From Ramazzottius varieornatus (lineage: Eukaryota; Tardigrada; Eutardigrada; Parachela; Ramazzottiidae): a stretch of DNA of 64,000 bases. Below, in pieces: positions 32,456 through 44,191 of the stretch (positions within the stretch are counted from its first letter, which is position 1; every line of letters begins with the position of its first letter). Location of the stretch: the NCBI GenBank assembly GCA_001949185.1, contig BDGG01000010.1:1187773-1251772 (forward strand), written 5' to 3'. Both the position numbers and the translations under genes were made by a program. Below the pieces are notes generated by a model. That model searched no databases. It saw only the letters and a list, made by a program, of their open reading frames with translations, and was not told where the DNA came from.

Positions 32456-35254
32456 TTATTTAGGAAGCCACTTTGACCACTGACCATCTGCGGGGAGACA
32501 AGATTCGTCATTGCAATGTCTATGCTTTTCTAATATCTTTTCTAATCGCTCCTCATAGGTCTGAAGAATTATATCATCCGCACTTTTCAAAGACGGTTTT
32601 CTACAGCGCTGAAACGGCGAGCTAGGTACAACGGACTGAAAAAGGCACCCGCTCGACAAGTATTCCGATCTGGAAAAGTCAAAGGTACGCGAAGAAGGGA
32701 AGGTTCGATTTCTATAAGAAGAATCGTTGTATTTACAGGTCATGATGTCTGGCTCGTGGGTTTCGTCAGCTTTGTCCAACACCGCCACAGTGGGTCTACA
32801 CGGACTGGCCGCTCTTCTGGCAGGCGACTTCGCTCGGAATGCAAGCTCCTTCGTTCGTACAGAGTCAATCTTGTCAGAAGGGTATTGTGAGCATATAATC
32901 TGCTGAGAACGTTTGTGCAGTAAGTCCAGATCCGACGTGACGTTGCTCAAGACGTCTTCGAACTTTCGATACTGACTGTTATCGGGACTTGAGTCCATTT
33001 CTGCATCATGCGGGTACTTCGAAAGATCAGACCGCAGCACGCGCTGCTGAAGTCTACGGTTTTCGGCCGTAAGTTGTTCAACGCTGCTTTTGAGTTTTTC
33101 ATTTTCTCGTTCAAGACACCTAAGTCTGTCAGATGTGACATCATCGCCTCCTTGTAATGCATCAACGTGCCTTTCCAGGAAGCGCGCTCTAGAACTGAAA
33201 CGATCACAGACGACAGCACTGGAACCGGGACAGGAAACCCGCCAGCGAGGGGGATCTTCGAACCCTACATGACGGTTCAGGAAGCTTCGAAGACCCGTCG
33301 GACATTCACGGACTTTGAATCTGTCCAGGTGCGTGTTGCAGGGTGAGTCAGGATTCAAACTTGGCTCTAAGCGTTGTGATGGGCTGGTTCCACGCTTTGT
33401 TTGGTTAGAGCAGTCAAGGGATTGATGTGTATCGCGGATTTGCGAAGTTGGTTCCGGCGGTTCGCGCTTTGTTTCTTCTGTCTCGTTAGACTCTGTGCTG
33501 GTTGAAGGTAGGTACCGCATGTGAGTGGATTCAGAAGGAAATTGCTCGGACCGTACGGCTTGGATCCCCGTGTGCTCGTATTCGGTGACTATGACTGGCT
33601 CTTTGAACTTTACCTGATGCTCTTTTCTGGACAGTATTGACGGAGTAGCGGGCAAGATTTGCTGTCTAGCGACGTCTGCTTTTGCAGGGTGTCTTCTAAG
33701 ATATTCCAGCAACTCCGTGAGTACTTTGCGCACACTAGCTCGAGTTTCCTCTTCCAAGACCGAAGGCGCTCTGGGAGTTCCCTCTGGTTTCGCATCGTCT
33801 TTAATATGGCAGGAATGGGTCTCGACGTGATATCCGTCATGTGTTGACTGATGATGTGAGCGATGCGGAGAATGGCGATGAGCAACAGGTTTTTCGTTTC
33901 CGTGGGTGGGATGCAATTGGGATGAGTGAGTCTTTGAAGGAGTTTTAGCCACCAGCTGACTTCGGCTCGGCTTTAGTGTAACAGGCGGCACGTCCTGCGG
34001 GCTGGTAGCCTTTTGTGTATGTTCGTGCTTCCCGGGATGGGAGTGGTGTGGGTGGAGTAGTGGAAATTGTGTTTGAGGAGACTTCTCTATCGTGATCGAC
34101 TGGGTGTTCTCCCGGACGTGGACCCTAACGACTTCTGGTGGGCTGGGTATAGCAACAGGCGTGCTTTCCACAAACTTTTTGCTTTTCCTTCGATCGGACT
34201 TTTTGTCTGATTTTACAGGACGACTTCCATGCCGGACAGGGTCGTGGACCAGATGATGCCGACGGACAATGGTAATTTCTTCTGAACGCGGGCTCTCGGA
34301 TGGGTTATCTATAGGTGGCAGAATTTGCACGGAGCTGGGATAAATGTAATGATGTTCTTTGTGCTCACTATTTTCTGCAGACTTTACTTGATGGACATGG
34401 GCGTGGTTGTGGTGGTGCCCGGGAGGGCGGAGACTAAGGCCATGATGGTCACTTCTCTCTGTGCTCGGTACGCTTCCTTGTTGGGAGGATTGGTGCTCGG
34501 AAACTGTAGACTCTGTCGCTTCCGGTCTGTGCGTTTCGTCACCTTCATGTGATATTTCTGTATCGCCATTTCTTTCCTGAATGTTGCCTTTATGGTCGTG
34601 CTTCTGTTTGTGGTTTTCCCGATTATGACGTTCATGCTTTGCATGGCGGTGTTGCCCGTGGACTTCTCCTCCATGAACATGCCCTGGATGATGATGAGGT
34701 ACTTCCTGCTCATTCTGGGTGTGATGGTGACTTCCGTAAATGTCGTAGTCATGAGACTCTATGAACTGATGATGTTTATGACTGTGAGGAGAAGAAGTTT
34801 CGGGGTAGGGATCATGGACGTGAAGATGGCGACCAGCGGAGATTCCGGAGGAATGACCTGCACGTTCATCTGCATGTTCGTGCTGTGGATCCGCATGATG
34901 GGATTCATGGCCGGACTCGGACCCAGAATGCGGTTGTGTCATCTGGCTGGATATACTTCCGTAATGAACTGAATGCTTTTGACCATGATCCAGAGAATGT
35001 CCGTGAGAGAGGGTTTCGTGGTGCGCAGAGTGATGTGGGTCGTGCGGGTTGGCCGAAGAAACCGATCCGTGGTGCGCAGAATGATGTGGGTCGTGCGGGT
35101 TGGTCGAAGAAACTGATCCGTGATGCTCGGGGATAACGCGATCCACAGTCTTATCAATAGTATTCGTCACGGCTTGAGAGCGAAGAGTATGATCAATGGC
35201 TTCATGGAAGACGGTCTGAATTACCGCTTGCAGAAGCTCATGCTGGATCGACAT
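32456..35254 (-). CDS. Intronless histidine-rich protein with C-terminal coiled coil, 932 aa
   Basis: A single open frame from ATG 35254 to TAA 32456 encodes 932 residues and is not recognised. Residues 1-40 form an amphipathic helix-like start (ELLQAVIQTVFHEAIDHTL). Residues about 45-520 are extremely rich in His, Ser, Pro, Glu and Gln, with runs such as HHHNHAHVH and HSPHRSHHQSTH. Two copies of a 17-residue repeat (GSVSSxNPHDPHHSAHH) lie near the N-terminus. A coiled coil follows around residues 690-740 (LERENEKLKSSVEQLTAENR) and a short conserved-looking end reads YEERLEKILEKHRHC. His-rich tracts could bind divalent metals or act as pH-dependent disordered linkers; that is inference. It is the next gene downstream of CAHS on the same strand. 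It is striking that a coding region this long has no introns where its neighbours are split. Confidence 0.75.
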   Translation of the reverse strand: MSIQHELLQAVIQTVFHEAIDHTLRSQAVTNTIDKTVDRVIPEHHGSVSSTNPHDPHHSAHHGSVSSANPHDPHHSAHHETLSHGHSLDHGQKHSVHYGSISSQMTQPHSGSESGHESHHADPQHEHADERAGHSSGISAGRHLHVHDPYPETSSPHSHKHHQFIESHDYDIYGSHHHTQNEQEVPHHHPGHVHGGEVHGQHRHAKHERHNRENHKQKHDHKGNIQERNGDTEISHEGDETHRPEATESTVSEHQSSQQGSVPSTERSDHHGLSLRPPGHHHNHAHVHQVKSAENSEHKEHHYIYPSSVQILPPIDNPSESPRSEEITIVRRHHLVHDPVRHGSRPVKSDKKSDRRKSKKFVESTPVAIPSPPEVVRVHVRENTQSITIEKSPQTQFPLLHPHHSHPGKHEHTQKATSPQDVPPVTLKPSRSQLVAKTPSKTHSSQLHPTHGNEKPVAHRHSPHRSHHQSTHDGYHVETHSCHIKDDAKPEGTPRAPSVLEEETRASVRKVLTELLEYLRRHPAKADVARQQILPATPSILSRKEHQVKFKEPVIVTEYEHTGIQAVRSEQFPSESTHMRYLPSTSTESNETEETKREPPEPTSQIRDTHQSLDCSNQTKRGTSPSQRLEPSLNPDSPCNTHLDRFKVRECPTGLRSFLNRHVGFEDPPRWRVSCPGSSAVVCDRFSSRARFLERHVDALQGGDDVTSDRLRCLERENEKLKSSVEQLTAENRRLQQRVLRSDLSKYPHDAEMDSSPDNSQYRKFEDVLSNVTSDLDLLHKRSQQIICSQYPSDKIDSVRTKELAFRAKSPARRAASPCRPTVAVLDKADETHEPDIMTCKYNDSSYRNRTFPSSRTFDFSRSEYLSSGCLFQSVVPSSPFQRCRKPSLKSADDIILQTYEERLEKILEKHRHCNDESCLPADGQWSKWLPK
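35023..35117 (-). repeat. 51-bp tandem duplication inside the His-rich gene
   Basis: A 51-base unit containing GTGCGCAGANTGATGTGGGT occurs twice in direct succession with three or four mismatches. It preserves frame and duplicates the 17-residue GSVSSxNPHDPHHSAHH module. Confidence 0.85.
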
Positions 35255-35722
35255 GAGTACGGACCAGGAACTGAGTCAATATGTATTTGCATGGCTTTGA
35301 GACTAAACTAATATACTAAGCTTAAACCTTCTCGGCACATCTCTGGACTTGTCCGGCTTGAGCCACGATGGTGGCTACTTAGGGTGGAATACTACACGGA
35401 ACCAAGTGGCACACAGCGGTGTGGGTCACGTGACGCGATCGAAACGAACGGGAGCTTGTTGCGAAGACTACGGCTTCCGGGGCTAATATGGTTTAGTGGG
35501 ACCGGCAGCGCTACTATACTGCGGAAAGGGTTTTCTGCGCACTGGTACGGCAAATGCTTTTGCTTTCTGTGTGTTTGATGTGGTTTTGAAATTTGAATGC
35601 TGTACTCCAGGACAGCAAATGTTTGCATCAAAAAATCTGCATAAAGCATATCTTACGATAACATACAGAACGTTCACTGTAGCAGTCAGACTGAAGGTAG
35701 TATGCGTGAATATTAAAACAAA
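35255..35722. promoter_or_regulatory. Promoter region of the His-rich gene / CAHS 3' flank
   Basis: 468 bases between the CAHS stop and the ATG of the His-rich gene on the same strand. No coding exon is supported. The region should carry the CAHS 3' UTR and the promoter of the downstream gene. Confidence 0.45.
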
Positions 35723-36484
35723 TTATTTGTTATTGGTGACCACATGAGTCGAAACACCACTGCTGAAGGTCGAACCGGCGCTAGTGTCCATCTGGACTCG
35801 TACATTAGTGGCTAGTTTGCTCTGCTCGAGAGCCTTCAGTGCGAGTTGCCTTTCGTGTTCCAGCTCCTTCTTTGCGTACTTGGCTTCCAGTTCGATCTCG
35901 CGCTTTTGACGGTCAATGGCAGTTTCCACAATTTCCTTCCGGAATTCAACGTCCCTGGCATGCTGCGCCTCTAACTGCTTGCGGATTTTCTCAGCCTGAT
36001 TTCGGAAAAATAATCATGCACTTTTTACTTCGCTGTCAAAGTAGGTAGGGTGTGCAATATTCGTACCTCGGCTTCAGCTTCCTTTCGATAGGCTTCGGTC
36101 TTCTTTTCCAAATCTTTCTCATGTTGTCGGGCGATCGTTTCCTGATAAGAATAAAACTGAAAATCAAATGTCTTCTACTATTGCTGAGTTGAAGTTCGGG
36201 AGGTCTCTTACGGCATGTTGTCTGAATGAAGATACCTGTTCGCGTTGGTAACGGGCGTTATCCTCGGCGGACTTCTGTCGGAGCTCGGGAGTATCGTGGA
36301 CAATAGGGACGGCCGAAGCAGAAACTCGAGCGGTAGAGGTGGTACCTCCGTGGCTAACGAGCTCTTCGGCCAAGCCGCTGACACCGGAAGCGATGACCGG
36401 CGACATGCTTTGAATAACAGGTGCCTTCATCTCGGTGTGCGTGTACTCCTTATAGTCGTGATGGTCTCCAACATGGTGCGACAT
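35723..36484 (-). CDS. CAHS: Cytoplasmic abundant heat soluble (CAHS) protein
   Basis: Three exons (36484-36236, 36141-36067, 35995-35723) join in phase to 198 residues. The N-terminal arm ([18 protein letters not shown], then [20 protein letters not shown]) is the CAHS aggregation-prone region. The rest is the long charged helical rod: [20 protein letters not shown], then [20 protein letters not shown], then [20 protein letters not shown], then [20 protein letters not shown]. These match the family's conserved repeats ([25 protein letters not shown]). CAHS proteins are intrinsically disordered, cytoplasmic, and gel or form filaments on dehydration, protecting cells from desiccation. The protein is a little shorter than many CAHS members (about 220-230). 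The gene is divergent from the Lys/Arg-rich gene. Confidence 0.95.
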
Positions 36485-36743
36485 TGTGAATAGGGGAATG
36501 TTCTGAAGTAAGTAGAAAGTGCTAGTATCACAGCAAGAGCGTCGTAAGGCAAATTTGCGTTCCGAAAACTAATAGGGCTTTTCGAAATATTTGTGACCAG
36601 TTTCCCTTCTGGTTCGAGATAGTTGCCAGGTTCGGTTCTGTTTTTCTGACTTTGAACTCTAATTGGAGTATATTTGAGGAAAGACCGCAGTCTGAAGTAT
36701 ACCCATGTGTTTCACGTTACTTTTGGGCTGATAAATTTTCCGA
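36485..36743. promoter_or_regulatory. 259-bp divergent intergenic region, CAHS / Lys-Arg-rich gene
   Basis: The two start codons face away from each other across 259 bases, so at least part of the promoter must be shared. TATATT occurs about 70 bases before the plus-strand ATG. On the minus strand a pyrimidine-rich TTCTACTTACTTCAG just upstream of the CAHS ATG could be a 5' UTR splice acceptor. Confidence 0.45.
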
Positions 36744-39700
36744 ATGGAATTGGATGTGTTGAAAGATTCGGTGTCGAAAAGGAAGGTTGACTTTGAAGTA
36801 TTTGCGGCAGAACCTGTGAATGCTTTTCAGTTGAATGCTAATCGCGATGGCGGCCCTTCGCCGACATTCGGTCGTGATCGCATGCGGAAAGAGCTCAGAG
36901 TTCCGGTGCATGAGCATGAGCTGATCGTCCTAACCCCTATCGTGAAGAAACGTCTCCATCGTATCATTCGACGTTTACAAAATAAACCATACCGCTTACA
37001 TTTGAAGCGTCAATACAGGCGACAAGCTAGAGAACGCAAGCTTGAACGTCGAGCGGAGATCGTTCGTAAACAGAAAGCGGCTGAGAAGGCCGCTGCGAAA
37101 GGTGGTAAAGGAACTAAAGATGGCGAAGGTGCAGGAAGGCCCACCACGCCCACAAAGGGTAAGTCTCCCGACAAACCTTCGGGAAAAGGTTCGGAGAAGA
37201 GATACAAGCCACAGCATCGTGTACAGAAATGGCGCGAGAATAGGTATCGTAAGTGGAAGAATATCAAGTTGAGAGCGCGGTTCACCAAGCACGAACTGCG
37301 AGAACGACAGTTTGATGAAAAGCATCCGGCGACTCGGCCGTTCGTACAGTCATGCTTCGGTGTGGCGCCGCAGGAGAAAGAAGTGAGAATGTCGCGGGAA
37401 CTGAGAACTAGCGAGCGGTGGGGTGGCGTGATGGATGCACAAACCCAAGGACAATTTAGGCCGGTGCCCAGAGTCAACCCATATCAAGAACCACGGAGGA
37501 AGCAAACGGACGCGGTAGCAAAACGAAGACTGCGGCACGCGCTGAAGAAAGAATGGGAAGTGTCGAACCATGACCGCTTGCAAAGAGATCAACTGGTGAA
37601 AGCCATGTCGCGACTGATCATTCAAGCGAAAGAGCAGTATGATAACGAGGTACGGAAAAGTCGGTCTGCTCCGTTAATAGGTAATGGCATGCTTTTGAAT
37701 GCCATTGGAGAAGCATGGAGCTCGATCAGGTTGCGCAGTCTTTGTTTATAGACTGCGCAAGCCGAACAGGGCAGTGCTCTATCTCCGTAGCCCAGCTCGA
37801 CCAGCGCAGTCTTTGGTTGGCCAGTTTTTCATTCTGTTTGGCTCATGTAATTTCCTTTCGTGCAGGTGAGGAAGTAACAGCTGAAGACGTGACCGGAAAA
37901 GGTGACGGTGCATCGCAGGAAGATGTCCAGGCCAAGGTCAACAGGGACCTCCAAAAGAAGCTTCGTCGTCTACTAGAGAAACGTCCGAGCGAGCAGTTCG
38001 ATGTGGTCAAAAGCAAGTTCCTGCCTCGAATCTTTCGGGACAAAGATATCCGACGCAACACGTACATCAACCGACCCAAAACAGAGTACGACCTGTACGT
38101 GCGACACAAACTGACTGACCAGACCATCCGGAAGTACCTGCAGCAGCGCCACCTGTTATCCGGTCGGCGGGAAGATGGTCGAGGGGACGCACGACGCATG
38201 CCGCTCCCATACCGGCGTTTCATAGTCAGTCATATCCAGCCGACTGCGGTGTATCTGCCCAGTGGGGAACTCCTTCCCTCTCATCTACGGATGGGTACTC
38301 CTCTTCCGGAACCTTTGAAGAGCATACTTCCGGGTGATGGTTCTCGAGTACGAAGAAAGATAGCGAGGAGTGAGCGGAAGCCTTATGGACATCATCATGA
38401 CCCGAATGAGCCAGACAGGGACGCGGAAACCAAGAAGAAGAAGAAACCGAAGAAAGGTAACATGAAAAAATGACTAATTTGGTTAGCCTGGTACTGAAAG
38501 GGTATTTTTTTGCAGGTGATGAAAAGAAGAAGGATGGGGAGAAAGCAGCGCCGAAAGCCAAGGGTCAAAGTGGCGGAAGTAAAAAAGGCGGAATACAGAA
38601 GAAAGGTGCGCCACCCAAATCCGATATCAAAGCCTGGAACAAGTGGCATCGCAAACAAAAAATCCAAAGAAGAAAACGGAAACTTCGAAAGTGGATACGA
38701 GGCATCGAGAAACGCCGAAGGGTGAAGATCGCTCAGGAGATCTTAAACGAGCAGTCCTTCAAAGGCAAGCGAGACTTACCGGGTATGCGGAAGAAGGTGC
38801 GCCAGTTGGAAGAACAGGTCGATCGAGCAAACAAACTGGTGCACTTCCTCCGCACCCGTAACGAGTACATGGCCGAGAACTACAAGGATGTGTACTCAAA
38901 GAAGCACAACGAGTACTTTGGTACACTGTATGAATATAGAGAAGAATGTGACAACTGGTTCAAGCTTCGCGATATTCTGGACCAAGTCAGGGATGACATG
39001 CAGGCACAAGCCAAAGCTTTCGTCGAACGTTGTCGGGAGATCGTGGCTGAGACTGTAGAGATCGATTATATCTGTACAAAGGAAAACACCAACCTCGAAA
39101 CAGACTACACACAGATAATCAACTTCATAAAACACGAGCCCATATGGCAGGAAGAGATGGAGCATCTGGCTTGTGCGCCGTTGTACTTCGACTACTTGTT
39201 CACGTTCTTCGAGGCTCGTGAGGACGAACGGATTAACTTGGCCAGTAGTCTGCTACAGAGAAAGATGCATAAGGACTTTATGCAGATGGCGTACCAAGAA
39301 AGGCGGAAGATGCGTAGGATGCTTCCAAACGCTTGTAAGAGAATGCTAGATGAACGAGGTCTTCTCGCGCAAGAAGAGAACAAAGTGCATATTTGGTGTA
39401 ACAGAATGCAGAAAAGACAGGAGAAACTGACGAACCCTGATCTGATCAAGTGTGAGAGGGAACTGCAGGAACTGAGACTTCAGGCGCATGAACAAGTAAC
39501 TCAGAGACAACCACTGATTGACCAGTCGAATGCAATCAAGGCCAGTCTCCAAGATTACACTAGGCAGAGGAAGTCTCTGGCGGTAAAGAAGAAGCTTCCG
39601 GTCACGTTGCAGTCGTCGGAAAGGACTGATGAGATACTGAGGAACAGGTATGAGGATGAGTATCGGAGGAATGTACGGTATCGGGGAGTACTGGACGCGC

Positions 39701-40062
39701 TGAAGACCAATGTCCAGAGCATGCAAAGTTTGATTGAGCAAGACTATGAACGGAGGCGGAAGAAGTATGGAGTGGTGAAGAAAGCGGCGGAAGGGTTGAA
39801 GAACGCGCTTGGGTTGGATGAAGAGTTTGGTGGTGGTCGAGCTGGGTTCTCGCCGAAACATTCGAGGGACCTTGACGGACAGCTTAGAAAAGTCTTAGAT
39901 TACATACAGAGTGAGACGAAATCGTTCGCAGGTGGTGGCAGGAAAGATTCTGATGATTTGGCTAGAGCGGGTATGATGCCGGTTTCGTATCTTGACATTA
40001 CGCCCTCTGTAGAACTACAATCGTCATCGTCAACCAGAGCTGTTGTGAACAGAACAAAGTGA
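36744..40062 (+). CDS. Lys/Arg-rich coiled-coil protein, 1,024 aa, function unknown
   Basis: Three exons (36744-37680, 37866-38456, 38516-40062) join in phase to 1,024 residues. I do not recognise the family. Residues 60-180 are highly basic (RRLQNKPYRLHLKRQYRRQA). A glycine/lysine linker (KGGKGTKDGEGAGRPTTPTK) resembles a second one at the exon 2/3 junction (KKKKKPKKGDEKKKDGEK). The last 500 residues are mostly helical with long coiled coils (MRKKVRQLEEQVDRANKLVH, ERELQELRLQAHEQVTQRQP) and a hydrophobic insert LACAPLYFDYLFTFFEAR. No signal peptide or membrane segment. The protein could bind nucleic acid or cytoskeleton, but that is only composition. An AATAAA follows about 15 bases after the stop. 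It converges on CBS with only about 50 bases between stop codons. Confidence 0.82.
37681..37865 (+). other. Hairpin-rich intron 1 of the Lys/Arg-rich gene
   Basis: The intron begins with AATGGCAT/ATGCCATT (37683-37706), forming a hairpin just inside the 5' splice site. A second hairpin follows with arms TTGCGCAGTCT and AGACTGCGCAA (37731-37760). GCGCAGTCTTTG recurs at about 37805. Confidence 0.7.
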
Positions 40063-40112
40063 GAAATATTTATGAGCAATAAAATTAATGTCATAGACAG
40101 CGTGTAAATCTG

Positions 40113-42497
<2,385 letters not shown>

Positions 42498-44191
42498 TTC
42501 TATTGCATGAACAGGGACGGGAAGCAGAGCAAAGCCTAGTATAAAATCTAAAATCAGCTGACACGGTGTTGCTCGGTTGGACTGACAGATCCACGAGTTG
42601 TTTGCTGCCTGCAGCTGGTAAGAATGGCGCAACTGGTCTTGTAAGTTCCTTCGGGCATCAATGCTTTCAAACAAGTTACTGCTTCTCTGTGCGCCTATTA
42701 GATAACGGTGTATCAGTAACAAGGACGACGTGGTGTGGCGCGATAGTAATCTGAAGAAAGGCCGGAGAACTCTATCTTTTCAGTGAATCTTGCTGACCAG
42801 ATAAGGAACCTGACTCAGGCGCGATTTTTTACAGTTATTATAATAGAAACTTTTTCCCTTTCGTGGAATATCACAGACATCATGCTCGGACTTGAAAGAC
42901 ATCAGAACTATATTTTAGGCGGACGATCCACGTTGCCGGCGAGCCAGCACACCGTTAGAGAACCACCTCCAGCTGCCTCTTGATTTGTATTTCGTGACAC
43001 AGTCTCTCGACAAGGAACCGATGGAAATCTCAGTTACCTTGCCGGCGGAAGTTGCGGAAGTTTCAGAAATTTTTCCCTACGGTGACTTTGATAATATGGT
43101 GAAAAGTAATGAAATGAAATAGGGCAACAACGTAGACAACGTTAGGACACAAAGTACATCCAGCTTGCCTTGCCATAATGTTTTCTCACGGTAGGACTAA
43201 GGTGGGAACTGTTTCGCGGACTGTATCTTAAAACACAAGATAAACGTGGGCGTGCGCCAAGCACAACTATCGCACGATTGTCCGCTTTGTTTACACCCCG
43301 TCACTCAAGCTGGACTGTCCAAACATCGGCTATAAAGAGCGTAAGGTGTGAACTTATGGATTAATTCCGCTCTCGATATCGAGTAGATAACCATCAGGAG
43401 AAAGCCATAACACTGCCTGTTCGATAGGGACCCACGCTTGTTTGGCCACTCATTAATTCTTACTACGTCCGCCATTAAAATGGCAGTCGCGATTGCTCTT
43501 ATTTAGTGTGCTATAAAGTGTAGTCCATTAAAGTGACTGCGCTTTATGGTTAAGCAGGCAGTTTGACCACTTGGTCAATTCAACTTCTGCCACATGCATT
43601 GTGGTGCAATATTCAGAACGCGTGTGTGGCTCTTACATGTACGTTCTTCATGTTTGACGACAAACAATCAAGACCGTTCACTATGCGTTCTGACCATCAC
43701 AAGTCAGGTCTTTATCGACCTGCGCTGCTTTGTCGAAACAAACTGTAAATGTCCATGTGTCGGCCCGTCGACTTAGCTGTTCATTTGAGCAGATATGCCA
43801 CAAAAGAAAGGTGGTCAGTCAGTGCAAAAGTGAAAAAGAAGAAATCAGTCCAGTATGTCGTCCGTTACTTTCTCTTCGCGCAGACAATAACAGTAATTTG
43901 TCAGAAGCTTCACTCGGACAAAAAACTCTATCTGTCAAAACATTTTTGTGAAAATTGAAAGGTACGAACAGCGGGCTTCTCATCATCTGCTGTCATTCTT
44001 CTGCTTCAAGAAAAAACGCCACCCAAAAGCATTTCGCTAATAACATCTCTCAGGACTTCTTTGCCAACTGGCACACTGGTCTATTACTCGTGCATTATAA
44101 AATGCGCCAGTTAAACAGGGAAACACCGATAGCTGGTTGTGCTCTGTTTAAAACAAGACCGCAGGTCAATTATGTTTTTTGTCGTTACAGG
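42498..44191. other. Intergenic, no supported gene
   Basis: About 1.7 kb between the CBS start and the stop of the second PTB gene. It includes the CBS promoter and possibly the 3' UTR of the next gene. Open frames are short with no support. Confidence 0.5.

Noticed and set aside
34325-34972. Plus-strand frames with methionine/valine/leucine-rich, membrane-like translation opposite the His-rich gene
   Set aside because: They are antisense shadows of His codons (CAT/CAC read as ATG/GTG) and lack start, stop or splice support.
42498-42722. In-frame upstream extension of CBS
   Set aside because: The frame is open to about 42722 but contains no ATG before 42497, and the heme-domain homology begins well after 42497.
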